NCBI GenBank assembly: GCA_944329385.1 | Contig: CALVIE010000007.1 | Location: 1 to 32,609, forward strand | Direction of reading: 5' to 3' | Length of the DNA: 32,609 nt | Source of the DNA: an uncultured Bacilli bacterium | Lineage (GTDB): Bacteria; Bacillota_I; Bacilli_A; RF39; UBA660 | Shown here: piece after piece, positions 16,099 through 24,725 of the stretch | Layout: every line of letters begins with the position of its first letter | Numbering within the stretch: the first letter of the stretch is position 1 | Notes under the pieces: generated by a model | Databases searched by the model: none | What the model saw: the letters and a program-made list of their open reading frames with translations, nothing else | Told to the model about the DNA's origin: nothing | Program-made: the position numbers and the translations under genes

Positions 16099-16592
16099 AT
16101 TCTATCACCCTGTCTTTGATCATCACTAAAATTATAAATTCTCTCACCTTTAGTAAATACAGGCAACTTAAATGCGTTAACAATTGGTAAATCAACATAA
16201 ATATAACTAGTAATTGCATAATTATAATATATAGGTTCATCATCACCATTATAGCGATTTAACTCCTGACTACCGCGGTCATCACTAAAATAATATACAC
16301 AGTATAAATGTTTAGCTGACCTTGAAGTTAATAAAACGCCTCCATCTTTTGTCTTTGGACAGCTATTTTGTCCAGTTGGACTATAAGTATATCCAATACT
16401 AGTCAAAAAATTTTGTATTTCCTCTTCAGATTTAGAATTATATCCTTCAAACTTATCAATCATATAAAGCATTCTCTCATTTACTTTAAAAGCTTTATAA
16501 TAACTAATAGTTGCTGAAAGTAGTCCAAACACAATTATAATAAACAAAATAATTATATTATATAAAAATATACTACCAATTCCCTCTCGCAT
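16095..16592 (-). CDS. TadE-like minor pilin candidate
   Basis: A 165-residue protein starting MREGIG with one helix (about 9-30), followed by a globular domain with two Cys (NSCPKTK, LYCVYYF) and TSYIYVDLPIVNAFKLPV, almost the same as in its downstream paralogue. The two genes probably arose by duplication. GGCGGTGAG lies before the ATG. It comes after the terminator hairpin of the major pilin gene, so its expression probably depends on read-through. Confidence 0.72.
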   Translation of the reverse strand: MREGIGSIFLYNIIILFIIIVFGLLSATISYYKAFKVNERMLYMIDKFEGYNSKSEEEIQNFLTSIGYTYSPTGQNSCPKTKDGGVLLTSRSAKHLYCVYYFSDDRGSQELNRYNGDDEPIYYNYAITSYIYVDLPIVNAFKLPVFTKGERIYNFSDDQRQGDRI

Positions 16593-16617
16593 TTTATCTC
16601 ACCGCCTTATTATTGAA

Positions 16618-16651
16618 TAAAAAGCCTGCTTCCAAAAAAGCAAGCTTTTTT
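16618..16651 (-). terminator. Hairpin terminator or attenuator after the Flp-like pilin
   Basis: AAAAGCTTGCTT pairs with AAGCAGGCTTTT on the minus strand (12 pairs, one G-U), followed by a T-rich tail. It sits between the major-pilin gene and the minor-pilin genes and should let the major pilin message dominate. Confidence 0.75.
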
Positions 16652-16654
16652 ATA

Positions 16655-16888
16655 TTATGTATTTGTAGTAGTATCCGAAGCTTCTACACATTCTGTATAT
16701 GCACTAGCATCACCATAAGATGTATCACACTGGCCACCAGACCATACACCTCCAGCATCTGTACAACAAGCACGTTCAGCTGTATTACTCATCAAATTGT
16801 TAATAAGTGGTGTAACAACCGCAACGATGACACCAATCAAGATAATTGCAACAACTGTTAAGTTTGCCTCTCCTGCTGCTTCCTTCAT
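16655..16888 (-). CDS. Flp-like major pilin candidate
   Basis: A 77-residue protein. It opens MKEAAGEANLTVV, followed by one hydrophobic helix (about 10-31) and a 45-residue polar tail with four Cys (RACCTDAGG, GQCDTS, YTECVE). The tiny size, single N-terminal helix and position just after TadB/TadC-like genes match Flp-type pilins. A possible cleavage site after AAG leaves EANLTV, but the leader would be only six residues. A terminator follows, in line with high expression. The double-Cys plus two Cys tail could form disulfides in the fibre. Confidence 0.72.
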   Translation of the reverse strand: MKEAAGEANLTVVAIILIGVIVAVVTPLINNLMSNTAERACCTDAGGVWSGGQCDTSYGDASAYTECVEASDTTTNT

Positions 16889-16947
16889 TAACTATCACCT
16901 ACCCTCCTATTTTTAATTATAACACAATTTATATAAATTGACTATAC

Positions 16948-17742
16948 TTAATAGCTCATCATCATCATCATTGACAAAAGTAGAAAACCAAGTATACCTC
17001 CACCAGTGCCAAACAGCATCATCATAGTCTTATTTTCCATTTTTTCTAAACGCTCTTTATACTTTTGTTCACGAGCCTTATTCTGTAAAGTAGATATTGT
17101 ACGTGAAAACATCATTAACTGTTCTTGTTTATTTTCCTGACTTCCTAATCCCAAACGATATAAAAGCCTCATCATTCTCATAGAATCACGTACAGGATAT
17201 TCATGAGCAAAATCCATATAAGGTTGAACAGAAGAATCACCCGCATCTATTTTCGCAACAAGTTCTCTAAGTCCTGATTTAAAAAGCTCTGGCGCTGTAT
17301 CAATAGAACGAGATAATGCAACTGGAACTGTATAATGCTGGACTAAAATTTCCAGTCCCTTTAAATAGTATGGAAGAAGTAAATTGATTTTATGCAAATT
17401 CTGTTTATAATAATTACTAAGTTGCATATAAGGCATTTTAAAAAGTGCAAATCCAATTAAGAAAGATAAAAGCACATAAGCAAATGAAAGCTGCTGTAAA
17501 AATATAAATAGACAAAAGATTATTCCTACAATTCCATTACGAACTCTAAGTCCAAACATTTTTTCAACATCAACATCACTGCCATACCTTATCTTAAGTA
17601 AAAACTCATAATCATCTTCCCTTAAAACATTAAAATAAGGTTCAGTTTCTTTAATAAATTTATTAGAACTAAAATGATTATTAACTTCAAGAATAACTAA
17701 AATAATAATCGCAATAATTATAAATATTAATCCCAAACTCAT
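16948..17742 (-). CDS. TadC-like inner-membrane platform protein
   Basis: A 264-residue protein with hydrophobic helices at the N-terminus, near 75-110 and at the C-terminus (MMMLFGTGGGILGFLLLSMMM), plus a T2SSF-like helical bundle between (ALSRSIDTAPELFKSGLRELV; FSRTISTLQNKAREQKYKERLEK). This is the GspF/TadC fold that anchors the pilus motor. The reading frame could begin at a GTG at 17781, but the ATG at 17742 starts one base after the TadB stop, puts the helix at the N-terminus and has a G-rich site before it, so I prefer it. Confidence 0.8.
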   Translation of the reverse strand: MSLGLIFIIIAIIILVILEVNNHFSSNKFIKETEPYFNVLREDDYEFLLKIRYGSDVDVEKMFGLRVRNGIVGIIFCLFIFLQQLSFAYVLLSFLIGFALFKMPYMQLSNYYKQNLHKINLLLPYYLKGLEILVQHYTVPVALSRSIDTAPELFKSGLRELVAKIDAGDSSVQPYMDFAHEYPVRDSMRMMRLLYRLGLGSQENKQEQLMMFSRTISTLQNKAREQKYKERLEKMENKTMMMLFGTGGGILGFLLLSMMMMMSY

Positions 17743-17743
17743 A

Positions 17744-18649
17744 TCACTCAGCCCCCACATCTTCATTATAATATTTTTCACCAGATAAGATGAAGAAAGT
17801 ATTTAACCAAATAATACCATGAAGTAATAACTGAACCCACCAATCGGTAAGCATTTCATTATAAGTTTCCATACCAAGCATAAATTGTACAAGCATAACC
17901 ATCAAATAAAGAATAATACCAAATTGTAAAAACTTTTTATGGAATGTTGCTCTATCAATTCTATCACGGTATACACTTTCAACAAGCATATCTATATCCT
18001 GACTCATGTTTTCCAAAGATTCGCCAGCATCTCTAGAACCTTCATTAGTAATTTGTAAAAATAGCTGATGCATATTTCTAACAATATGAAAATCATATTT
18101 TGCATTCATATAATTAAGTGATTGATCAATTGTACCATTTTGATAAGCCATATCAATCATCATCTTTACATCTGATTTAACAGGATCTTCAAGTACATTT
18201 GATGAATATACACCCTCAAGTGCTTTAACAAAAGACTGTGTCGTCGCAAATTCCATAATTGTATTTGTTGTATAAACTTGAATTTGTTCAAATATAAACT
18301 CACTATAAAGTCGTTTACAACGTAAATACGTTAAATAAGGAATAACTGCTACAGCCAAACATGAATAAATAATAGATACCACAATATTATAAAAATATAA
18401 ATATGTAATTACAGCCGCACCAACAGCAAACACCACTATCTGAATTGCATATTGTCTTGGTGTATATTCTTGACCTAGCTCCTTAATTTTTTCCCTAATT
18501 ACTCTAAATGAATAAGGAGCATACTTTTCATAAATTACACCCATTTTTTTATTAATAAATTTATAAACATTGTTTGAACTGCTATTATTCCGATATAAAA
18601 CAATAAATATTGCAATAACAGTAACAACTAAAAGAATTACAAATGTCAT
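17744..18649 (-). CDS. TadB-like inner-membrane platform protein
   Basis: A 301-residue protein with helices near 2-20, 78-115 and two at the C-terminus (about 235-260, 265-285). The central domain (YTTNTIMEFATTQSFVKALEGV; NMHQLFLQITNEGSRDAGESLENMSQDI) is a T2SSF domain, pairing with the TadC product downstream. Such TadB/TadC pairs hold the TadA motor and feed pilin into the fibre. AGGAGG precedes the ATG. It lies 11 bases after tadA. Confidence 0.83.
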   Translation of the reverse strand: MTFVILLVVTVIAIFIVLYRNNSSSNNVYKFINKKMGVIYEKYAPYSFRVIREKIKELGQEYTPRQYAIQIVVFAVGAAVITYLYFYNIVVSIIYSCLAVAVIPYLTYLRCKRLYSEFIFEQIQVYTTNTIMEFATTQSFVKALEGVYSSNVLEDPVKSDVKMMIDMAYQNGTIDQSLNYMNAKYDFHIVRNMHQLFLQITNEGSRDAGESLENMSQDIDMLVESVYRDRIDRATFHKKFLQFGIILYLMVMLVQFMLGMETYNEMLTDWWVQLLLHGIIWLNTFFILSGEKYYNEDVGAE

Positions 18650-18660
18650 AGTACCCTCCT

Positions 18661-19932
18661 TTACTCAAACAAATTTTCCACAGATTTATCTTCAGAAACA
18701 TTAGATAAAGATGCATTAAAAACATTACCCATCTGATTACTACTATTTAAAGAATTATTAATACTATTTACACTATTTTCCAAAGTATTAACACCTTGAG
18801 ATAAATGATTTACATCTTCCTTACTATTAGCCTCCGCACTAGCCTTCATAGACTCTGCATCAGTATAAGGTTCACCGGCCATATTTTGAAGTTCTTTTGG
18901 CAAAAATACACCTTGTACTTCCAAATAATCTATTAAATATGGACTAGGATTATTTCTAATCACCTTACCATCCGCACCTTTTCTGTAAATCACATTATGA
19001 CCAGCTTCATTTGTGTCATTAGTTACATAAAATTCAGTAACCTCCGCAATTTCACGTTTAAAATTGTGAGTAGCCTTATCAGTATAACCACGAATATAAA
19101 CACCAAGCTGAATATATCTACATATTGAGCTCATAAATTGATTCAAATCCTGATTAGTTTCAAGCAAACTATAAAGACGGTTTGGAATAGAAGCAGCCTT
19201 ATCCGCATGAATTGTTGATAAAATATAATGACCAGAAGAAATTGAGTTACGAACTGCTAAAACCGCTTCCGCACTACGAACCTCAGAAAGTAAAATCCAC
19301 TTAGGGTTCTGACGCATACATGCTTCCAAAATATCCGTATAAGAAGCTATATTATTTGTTTTCATCGATACTATATCCCTATGAGGAAAAATCTTATCCA
19401 AATGAAGTTCCAAAGTATCTTCGATTGTAATAATTTTCTCATCCTCAGCTATCTTAGATGCCAAATATTTAATAAACTCCGTTTTACCTGAACCAGTTTC
19501 ACCACAAGCAATAATATTACAGTGTCCACGCACACATTGCTCCAAAAAATCAATAACATCTAATTCAACATACTTATCCGCTACTATTTTCTCTTTTTGT
19601 AAACGAATTTTTGCTGGTGTCTTACGGACAACACAAGCAATTCCGTTTTGCGCTATAGAATCATGGACAAAAGCTAAACGTAACTCCGCACTTTCAGCAT
19701 CCAAAAATGGATGTGCCATGTTAAATGTTTTACCCATAACATTAGAGCATTGAAACGCAAGCTTTTCCATAAATGCATTATTAATAGCCGGATTTTCAAC
19801 TCTAAATATTCCTTTAGACAAAGTTTTCAAATGAATTTGACCACCATTGTCATAAGAAATATCTGTAATATCATCATCTTCTAAATAAGGTTTTAAATGA
19901 CCAAAATCAATTTGTTCAAAAACATTATTCAT
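18661..19932 (-). CDS. tadA: TadA/VirB11-family secretion ATPase
   Basis: A 423-residue hexameric-type ATPase. Walker A GETGSGKT at 144-151, Asp box near ITIEDTLEL, Walker B KWILLSEVRSAEA, and His box HYILSTIHADKA. These are the family signatures of GspE/TadA/VirB11 motors that drive pilin assembly. The N-terminal domain is short, as in VirB11. The last 70 or so residues after AGEPYTDA are Asn/Ser-rich and low in complexity, an extension that most TadA proteins lack. It follows the CpaB-like gene by one base and precedes TadB/TadC, so it is the motor of the pilus rather than of the VirB4 system. Confidence 0.93.
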   Translation of the reverse strand: MNNVFEQIDFGHLKPYLEDDDITDISYDNGGQIHLKTLSKGIFRVENPAINNAFMEKLAFQCSNVMGKTFNMAHPFLDAESAELRLAFVHDSIAQNGIACVVRKTPAKIRLQKEKIVADKYVELDVIDFLEQCVRGHCNIIACGETGSGKTEFIKYLASKIAEDEKIITIEDTLELHLDKIFPHRDIVSMKTNNIASYTDILEACMRQNPKWILLSEVRSAEAVLAVRNSISSGHYILSTIHADKAASIPNRLYSLLETNQDLNQFMSSICRYIQLGVYIRGYTDKATHNFKREIAEVTEFYVTNDTNEAGHNVIYRKGADGKVIRNNPSPYLIDYLEVQGVFLPKELQNMAGEPYTDAESMKASAEANSKEDVNHLSQGVNTLENSVNSINNSLNSSNQMGNVFNASLSNVSEDKSVENLFE

Positions 19933-19933
19933 A

Positions 19934-20986
19934 TTATGACTCCGTATTAGTTGAATTTGTCATCGGAATATTTGTAGTAATAGTGTGTGCTTCACCATTT
20001 TCTTCTTGAACTGTTGCAGTTAAAGTTCCATTACCAGTATAAACAACATTTTGAGTAGTTTTGGTAACTCTAACAGGCTTACCACCATCTTTTACATAAG
20101 TACAAGTATAAGTTCCATTACATCCCTCAGGGAAAGTAATAGTCACTGTATTTCTAGCACCACCAGTTTCAGCAATCGTTGGAATTAAAGGATCTTCTGT
20201 ATTTTCTTCAGCAATTGGAATATTAATAGAATGTGCATCTATATAATCAACTAATTGTTGTGTAGAAACTTGCGTAGCTCCCTCTTCTTCTACAGTACCT
20301 CCATGTGGCACTGGATAAAGCTCAACACCTAAAGATCCCATATAAGATGCTTTCTTAAGCAATAAATATAAATCAGTTTTTAAACCAAAAATCATCATCG
20401 CAGGACTTCTTCTTTCACTAGTATTTTCAAACACAGCTTGACCAGAAGAATCTTTAACTGCTAAAACTTCAATATTTTCAATTAATTTTCCAATCATAAT
20501 TTTTTCTTCATCGCCGTCGCCGACTTTCATGTAAATATCAATTTTATTACCAGGGAAAATTGAATTACCATAAGTACTTTCCATATCAACAGGGAAATTA
20601 TATACAACCTCACCAGATTTTACTTTAGCAAAAGCCGCATCTGGAAGTTCTTCAGCATCTACAACTGAATCTGTATAAAACATACTTCCCTCTGGAATTA
20701 CAGAATTAATATTAGAATACCTTCCCACAATTTGTGTTCTACTTCTAATAACATTCTCACTAAGCGAAACATTAGGCATATCAATCATTTGAACCATATC
20801 ATCTGTGATTTCAGTTCTTGGTTGAATAGTTTCAGTAGCTACAGGAATAGATACTGGTTCTACTGCTCTATTGATTTGTGTACTATAACCAACATACAGT
20901 AAAATCAAAATAATTATAACTCCAACAATCGTTACAATATTTTTGTTTTTTAAAAATCTTTTGGCAGAAGCCATCAAATTATTCAT
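19934..20986 (-). CDS. CpaB/RcpC-like SAF-domain pilus protein
   Basis: A 350-residue protein: helix at about 15-35, then a SAF domain (VPVATETIQPRTEITDDMV), then an RcpC/CpaB region (VKSGEVVYNFPVDM; FPGNKIDIYMKVG). CpaB proteins are periplasmic or wall-side parts of Tad pili; in Gram-positives they lie outside the membrane. The final 90 residues (TVTITFPEGCNGTYTCTYVKDGGK, then TKTTQNVVYTGNGTLTATV) form an extra beta-sandwich-like domain with a Cys pair that is not in standard CpaB. It sits between a minor pilin and tadA. Confidence 0.82.
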   Translation of the reverse strand: MNNLMASAKRFLKNKNIVTIVGVIIILILLYVGYSTQINRAVEPVSIPVATETIQPRTEITDDMVQMIDMPNVSLSENVIRSRTQIVGRYSNINSVIPEGSMFYTDSVVDAEELPDAAFAKVKSGEVVYNFPVDMESTYGNSIFPGNKIDIYMKVGDGDEEKIMIGKLIENIEVLAVKDSSGQAVFENTSERRSPAMMIFGLKTDLYLLLKKASYMGSLGVELYPVPHGGTVEEEGATQVSTQQLVDYIDAHSINIPIAEENTEDPLIPTIAETGGARNTVTITFPEGCNGTYTCTYVKDGGKPVRVTKTTQNVVYTGNGTLTATVQEENGEAHTITTNIPMTNSTNTES

Positions 20987-21011
20987 AAACTCATCCTCTC
21001 TTTCTTTTATT

Positions 21012-21413
21012 TTAATAAGGTACTTCTAGAATAGCATCAATTCTATTTTGTAAATCAAAAGTCATTCTAGTACTACCAGCAACACCAACAACTCCACTTT
21101 GTACACTCAAGCTTACTTTTGGTGGTTCCTCATTTATATCATAAAATTTTATAACATACTCTCTACTTCTACTCGCACTTTCGGCGTATCTTCTAATAAA
21201 ATTTTCTACAAATTTTTCACGGTAAATTCTAATCGTTCCATTAGTCCTATAAGAAGCATAATCAAATGCATCCCACATAGCTGCCTCGGTTACTTCTTTA
21301 AGCAGTTGTGAATTATGTTCATCAGTATTTGTTAAATTTTGAAATAAAACTATAAAGAAGATAGATAAAACACCAAGGCCTACAACAAATATACCCCAAA
21401 ATGACTCTTTCAT
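21012..21413 (-). CDS. TadE-like or minor-pilin protein
   Basis: A 133-residue protein starting MKESFWG, with one N-terminal helix (about 6-25), a helix with Arg-rich segments (YREKFVENFIRRYAESA), and a C-terminal beta region (KVSLSVQSGVVGV). It shares the MKE/MRE start with the three other small pilin-like products in this locus but has no Cys. A strong AGGAGGTGA precedes the ATG. It lies between the adhesin gene and the CpaB-like gene. Confidence 0.72.
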   Translation of the reverse strand: MKESFWGIFVVGLGVLSIFFIVLFQNLTNTDEHNSQLLKEVTEAAMWDAFDYASYRTNGTIRIYREKFVENFIRRYAESASRSREYVIKFYDINEEPPKVSLSVQSGVVGVAGSTRMTFDLQNRIDAILEVPY

Positions 21414-21426
21414 GTTTTATCACCTC

Positions 21427-24054
21427 CTATACATCTTTATCACATGAATAGAAATTTGAATAACTAGCATTGTAACATTTACCACTCATTTTACTGCGCA
21501 ATTCGTTTCTTAAAAACTCACTCAAACAAGCTCTACCGTTTCCAACATTACCATTATCAAATTTAATTTTACTATTTGCGCAACTTAAATCCCAGTTATC
21601 ATATTTTTCTTTATCATTATAATTTCTTATAGTTCTTATAGTCTGTGTATCTAACGTAATTTCATATAACACATGATCATTATCATACACTTTATGACCA
21701 TCACCACTTCTTATAATATAATTATTAGAAGTTTTATTATTGAACTTACAGTCAACTGAACCAGCTCTAAAACTACACCAATTTGAACCAGTTTCTCTAT
21801 TAGTTGCTGCTTGACCAGGAAAAGGATCTTCCAAATCAATCGTTCTATAAATAACATCTATACCACCAGGCCCTGGACAAGTACCATCAGGCATTGGGGC
21901 ACATTCGCCAGAAGGACAGCATCCATAAGGACATTCGCTCTCTGGACAAACATAATCAGTTTCATTACCGGCATAACATTTTCCAGTTTCAGGATTATAT
22001 TCAGTTCCTGCCGCACAGCAAACCTTTTGAGCAGGATTCCAATCTAATCCAAGCCTATTTGCGTCCTCTTCACTATCGCATCCATCACCGTCCCCAGGAT
22101 CCGTTGGTTCACTTTCACACTTTCCAGTTTCAGGATTATAAACTGTTCCTGCAGGACAACACTCTCCTGTTTTACTATTCCAATCCAATCCAAGTCTATC
22201 CGCATCCTCTTCAGTTTTACAATCATCATCAGTAATTCCAGATTCACACTTTCCAGTTTCAGGATTATAAACTGTTCCTGGTGGACAACACTCCCCTGCT
22301 TTACTATTCCAATCAACGCCTAACTTCTTCGCATCTTCCGGACTATCACATCCATCACCTGGATCATCATTTGGCAAATAAGAAGTTAATATCTTACAAG
22401 AATAGCCATCAGTTGGATTATCACCCATAATTGTACTCTTTGCAAGACAGCTTCCTCCACTACCACCATTTCCAAGTGAAGTAGCTAAATATCCACTATT
22501 TGATGCCGCTTTACCTAAAACCGCATTACTAGGCAAATCATAAGCAAATTGAATATCAGCTGCTTTATAATGAGTAGAATCTATTTTTACTCCATGATTC
22601 TCAAACGAAACAGGTAAATTTGCAATTCCAACTTCCTTATAAGGTTCTGATGGAACCTTTGACATAGAAAGACCATCTTTTAAACGAACATACCTATAAT
22701 ATTCTTCAGGTAATTTATATTGATTTGTATTTTCCATCGTTAGCTGTGCATCATCAGCAGCCACATTTTTAAGCCCAGAACTATAATCAGTTAAAGGATT
22801 ACTCTCATATACTGAATATAATTGTAACTCATCAGGTTCGTCCATATTATATTTACTGTCCTCATACGTTTCTGTATATTTAAACCATACTTTACCCATA
22901 TCACCAGCAAAATCTTCTTTTTTATCACTTTCATATTCTGATAAAGCCGCCCGTTTTGCTCTAAGTACCCTTGCTTGATAAGCTTCTAAAGTTTCATTAG
23001 GCATCCGTACCAAATCAACTTCTGCCCTACATTCTCGTTTCCTATATACCTTATAAGGCTTTAAATTAGGAATTGGTGAAGCCCCAAACTCTCCTAAAGC
23101 ATCAATTTCGCTTTGCTCGGGATTCATTATAAAATATCTACCAGGTTCTACATAAATCTGACTTAATGCATTTGGAAAATAAACACTAAATTCCTCTCTA
23201 CAAAAAACCTCACCTTGGCCATAACTTCCTTGACTAAAATATCCTTGAACGTTGCTGTTACTTGACTCTGTACTAGCCAAAATAGCATCCCAATTACTTG
23301 TATCTTTAATCGTATAAGCTAAATAATCACTATTAGTGTTTTCACAGTCCGCACATGATGATGTATAAGAATAATCATAATCTGCCGGTACAACCTCTAA
23401 CTCTGCTAACGGTTGATCTGCACCATTATCCCAAACAACACCAATACCTTTCATTTTTTTCTTATTTTTTTCATAATGAGCTCTTGCTTCTCTTTCAATC
23501 GTTTGTTCAAATGCTGTATTTTCATAAACGCACTGACTACTAGCCGGTTGTTCTTTACAAGGAAAAATTGACGGATTTCTTCCCGCATCAACCCAATAAC
23601 CAGTCGCTACCCAATTCGCATAATTATCAACGGCCATCCAAATCAATGTTTGACCAAAGAAATGCCTTTGTTCTATTGTTAAATCTGTTCTAACAGATTT
23701 TAAATAATCATCATAAAGTGCAATTTCAGTAAGTAAATCCTGAGCTTCATCTTTAGTTAAACCAAATCTACTTTGAAAAAATGAAACTGCATCATAAGCT
23801 CTCAAAGTACGGTTTGGCTTCCACTTAAGGCCTGTTTGAACACAGTATACCATTGTATTATTAACGTGTAAAACTCCCTCGCTCCATTCAGACAAAACCT
23901 CATTCGTATTATTTTTAAATGAAACAACCGTAACACCAGAATGCCTCTGCCAAGTCGTACCATAAGAACCAACTTTAGATAAAGCCGAAGCCTTATCACA
24001 TAACATTAATGAAATCATTATTACAAATGCCAGAAAAAAAGTTTTCTTATTCAT
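21427..24054 (-). CDS. Thioester-domain surface adhesin with Cys-rich repeats
   Basis: An 875-residue secreted protein. A signal peptide (1-24) is followed by a thioester domain: Cys71 in MVYCVQTG and Gln135 in FFGQTLIWMAVDN match the Cys and the TQ-x-IW Gln that form an internal thioester in Gram-positive thioester adhesins, which can bond covalently to host amines. A long central region (about 170-560) with SADC-type Cys pairs is unrecognised. Residues about 575-690 hold three units of about 40 residues with CC-P-G-T-x-YNPETGKC at their centre, and the C-terminal 150 residues have further Cys pairs. There is no LPxTG or C-terminal helix, so it may be held by the pilus or by disulfides. It overlaps the preceding gene by four bases. 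The thioester assignment rests on the two motifs only. Confidence 0.83.
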   Translation of the reverse strand: MNKKTFFLAFVIMISLMLCDKASALSKVGSYGTTWQRHSGVTVVSFKNNTNEVLSEWSEGVLHVNNTMVYCVQTGLKWKPNRTLRAYDAVSFFQSRFGLTKDEAQDLLTEIALYDDYLKSVRTDLTIEQRHFFGQTLIWMAVDNYANWVATGYWVDAGRNPSIFPCKEQPASSQCVYENTAFEQTIEREARAHYEKNKKKMKGIGVVWDNGADQPLAELEVVPADYDYSYTSSCADCENTNSDYLAYTIKDTSNWDAILASTESSNSNVQGYFSQGSYGQGEVFCREEFSVYFPNALSQIYVEPGRYFIMNPEQSEIDALGEFGASPIPNLKPYKVYRKRECRAEVDLVRMPNETLEAYQARVLRAKRAALSEYESDKKEDFAGDMGKVWFKYTETYEDSKYNMDEPDELQLYSVYESNPLTDYSSGLKNVAADDAQLTMENTNQYKLPEEYYRYVRLKDGLSMSKVPSEPYKEVGIANLPVSFENHGVKIDSTHYKAADIQFAYDLPSNAVLGKAASNSGYLATSLGNGGSGGSCLAKSTIMGDNPTDGYSCKILTSYLPNDDPGDGCDSPEDAKKLGVDWNSKAGECCPPGTVYNPETGKCESGITDDDCKTEEDADRLGLDWNSKTGECCPAGTVYNPETGKCESEPTDPGDGDGCDSEEDANRLGLDWNPAQKVCCAAGTEYNPETGKCYAGNETDYVCPESECPYGCCPSGECAPMPDGTCPGPGGIDVIYRTIDLEDPFPGQAATNRETGSNWCSFRAGSVDCKFNNKTSNNYIIRSGDGHKVYDNDHVLYEITLDTQTIRTIRNYNDKEKYDNWDLSCANSKIKFDNGNVGNGRACLSEFLRNELRSKMSGKCYNASYSNFYSCDKDV
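21975..22330. repeat. Three-copy intragenic repeat in the adhesin gene
   Basis: DNA coding for the GKCES/CCPAGT-x-YNPETGKC units is nearly identical between copies (for example TTTCCAGTTTCAGGATTATA recurs with the same flanks near 21980, 22126 and 22252). Recombination between copies could change the length of the stalk. Confidence 0.75.
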
Positions 24055-24692
24055 CGCTTACGCACCTTCTTTACCACAAAATAAGCCCCTAGTACAATTA
24101 TAGCAATCAAAACAACAACTCCAAAAACTATAACTATTTTATTGTTCAATATATCCTTTAAAATATCAAAAGCACTTTCTTTTTCTTCCTTTTCTGTTGA
24201 AACAGTTTTCTTATTACTCTTAACCTTCTGTAGTTCCTCTAAAAATTCATCTTGAGTATAAGAACTAGAATTATACCATAATGAGCACATCTCTAAATCT
24301 GAATTTTGACATTCTGGTAAAACTGAAAATTGATTATAATAAGGGAAATTTACATATTTAGTCAAAATAGAATAGCCTTTACAGTTATTATCATTTGAAC
24401 GAATTGTATATTCAACTGAATTTTGACCTAAACGATAATCTTGAGAAAACTCACTTTTTCCGCTAAAAGAATGTTCAAAATTATCCTCAATATAAATATC
24501 GTTTGTAACATTAGTTATATTTACCGTAAACGTTGGATAACCACGTGTAATTTTATAAGTATAATTAACCTGAACGTTACTAGCTATTCTAGAAAGCTCT
24601 GCTTCTCTTTGATAATCACAATCTGCATGAGAAATCAAAGGAATAAAAAACATACAAACCAAAGTAAATATCACATATTTAAAATACTTCAT
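24051..24692 (-). CDS. Single-span surface protein of unknown function, Tad operon
   Basis: A 213-residue protein with a signal peptide (1-23, ending SHADC), a beta-rich exterior domain (about 24-150) with Cys at NNCKGYS, PECQNSD and EMCSLWY, a Lys/Glu linker, and a C-terminal helix (about 186-208) followed by KKVRKR. This is a type I topology: outside domain, inside basic tail. I do not recognise it. The stop overlaps the adhesin start (ATGA), so the two are probably made in a fixed ratio, and it may anchor the adhesin at the membrane; that is inference. Confidence 0.72.
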   Translation of the reverse strand: MKYFKYVIFTLVCMFFIPLISHADCDYQREAELSRIASNVQVNYTYKITRGYPTFTVNITNVTNDIYIEDNFEHSFSGKSEFSQDYRLGQNSVEYTIRSNDNNCKGYSILTKYVNFPYYNQFSVLPECQNSDLEMCSLWYNSSSYTQDEFLEELQKVKSNKKTVSTEKEEKESAFDILKDILNNKIVIVFGVVVLIAIIVLGAYFVVKKVRKR

Positions 24693-24725
24693 ACCTATGC
24701 TCCTTTCTACTATTATAACATAGTC

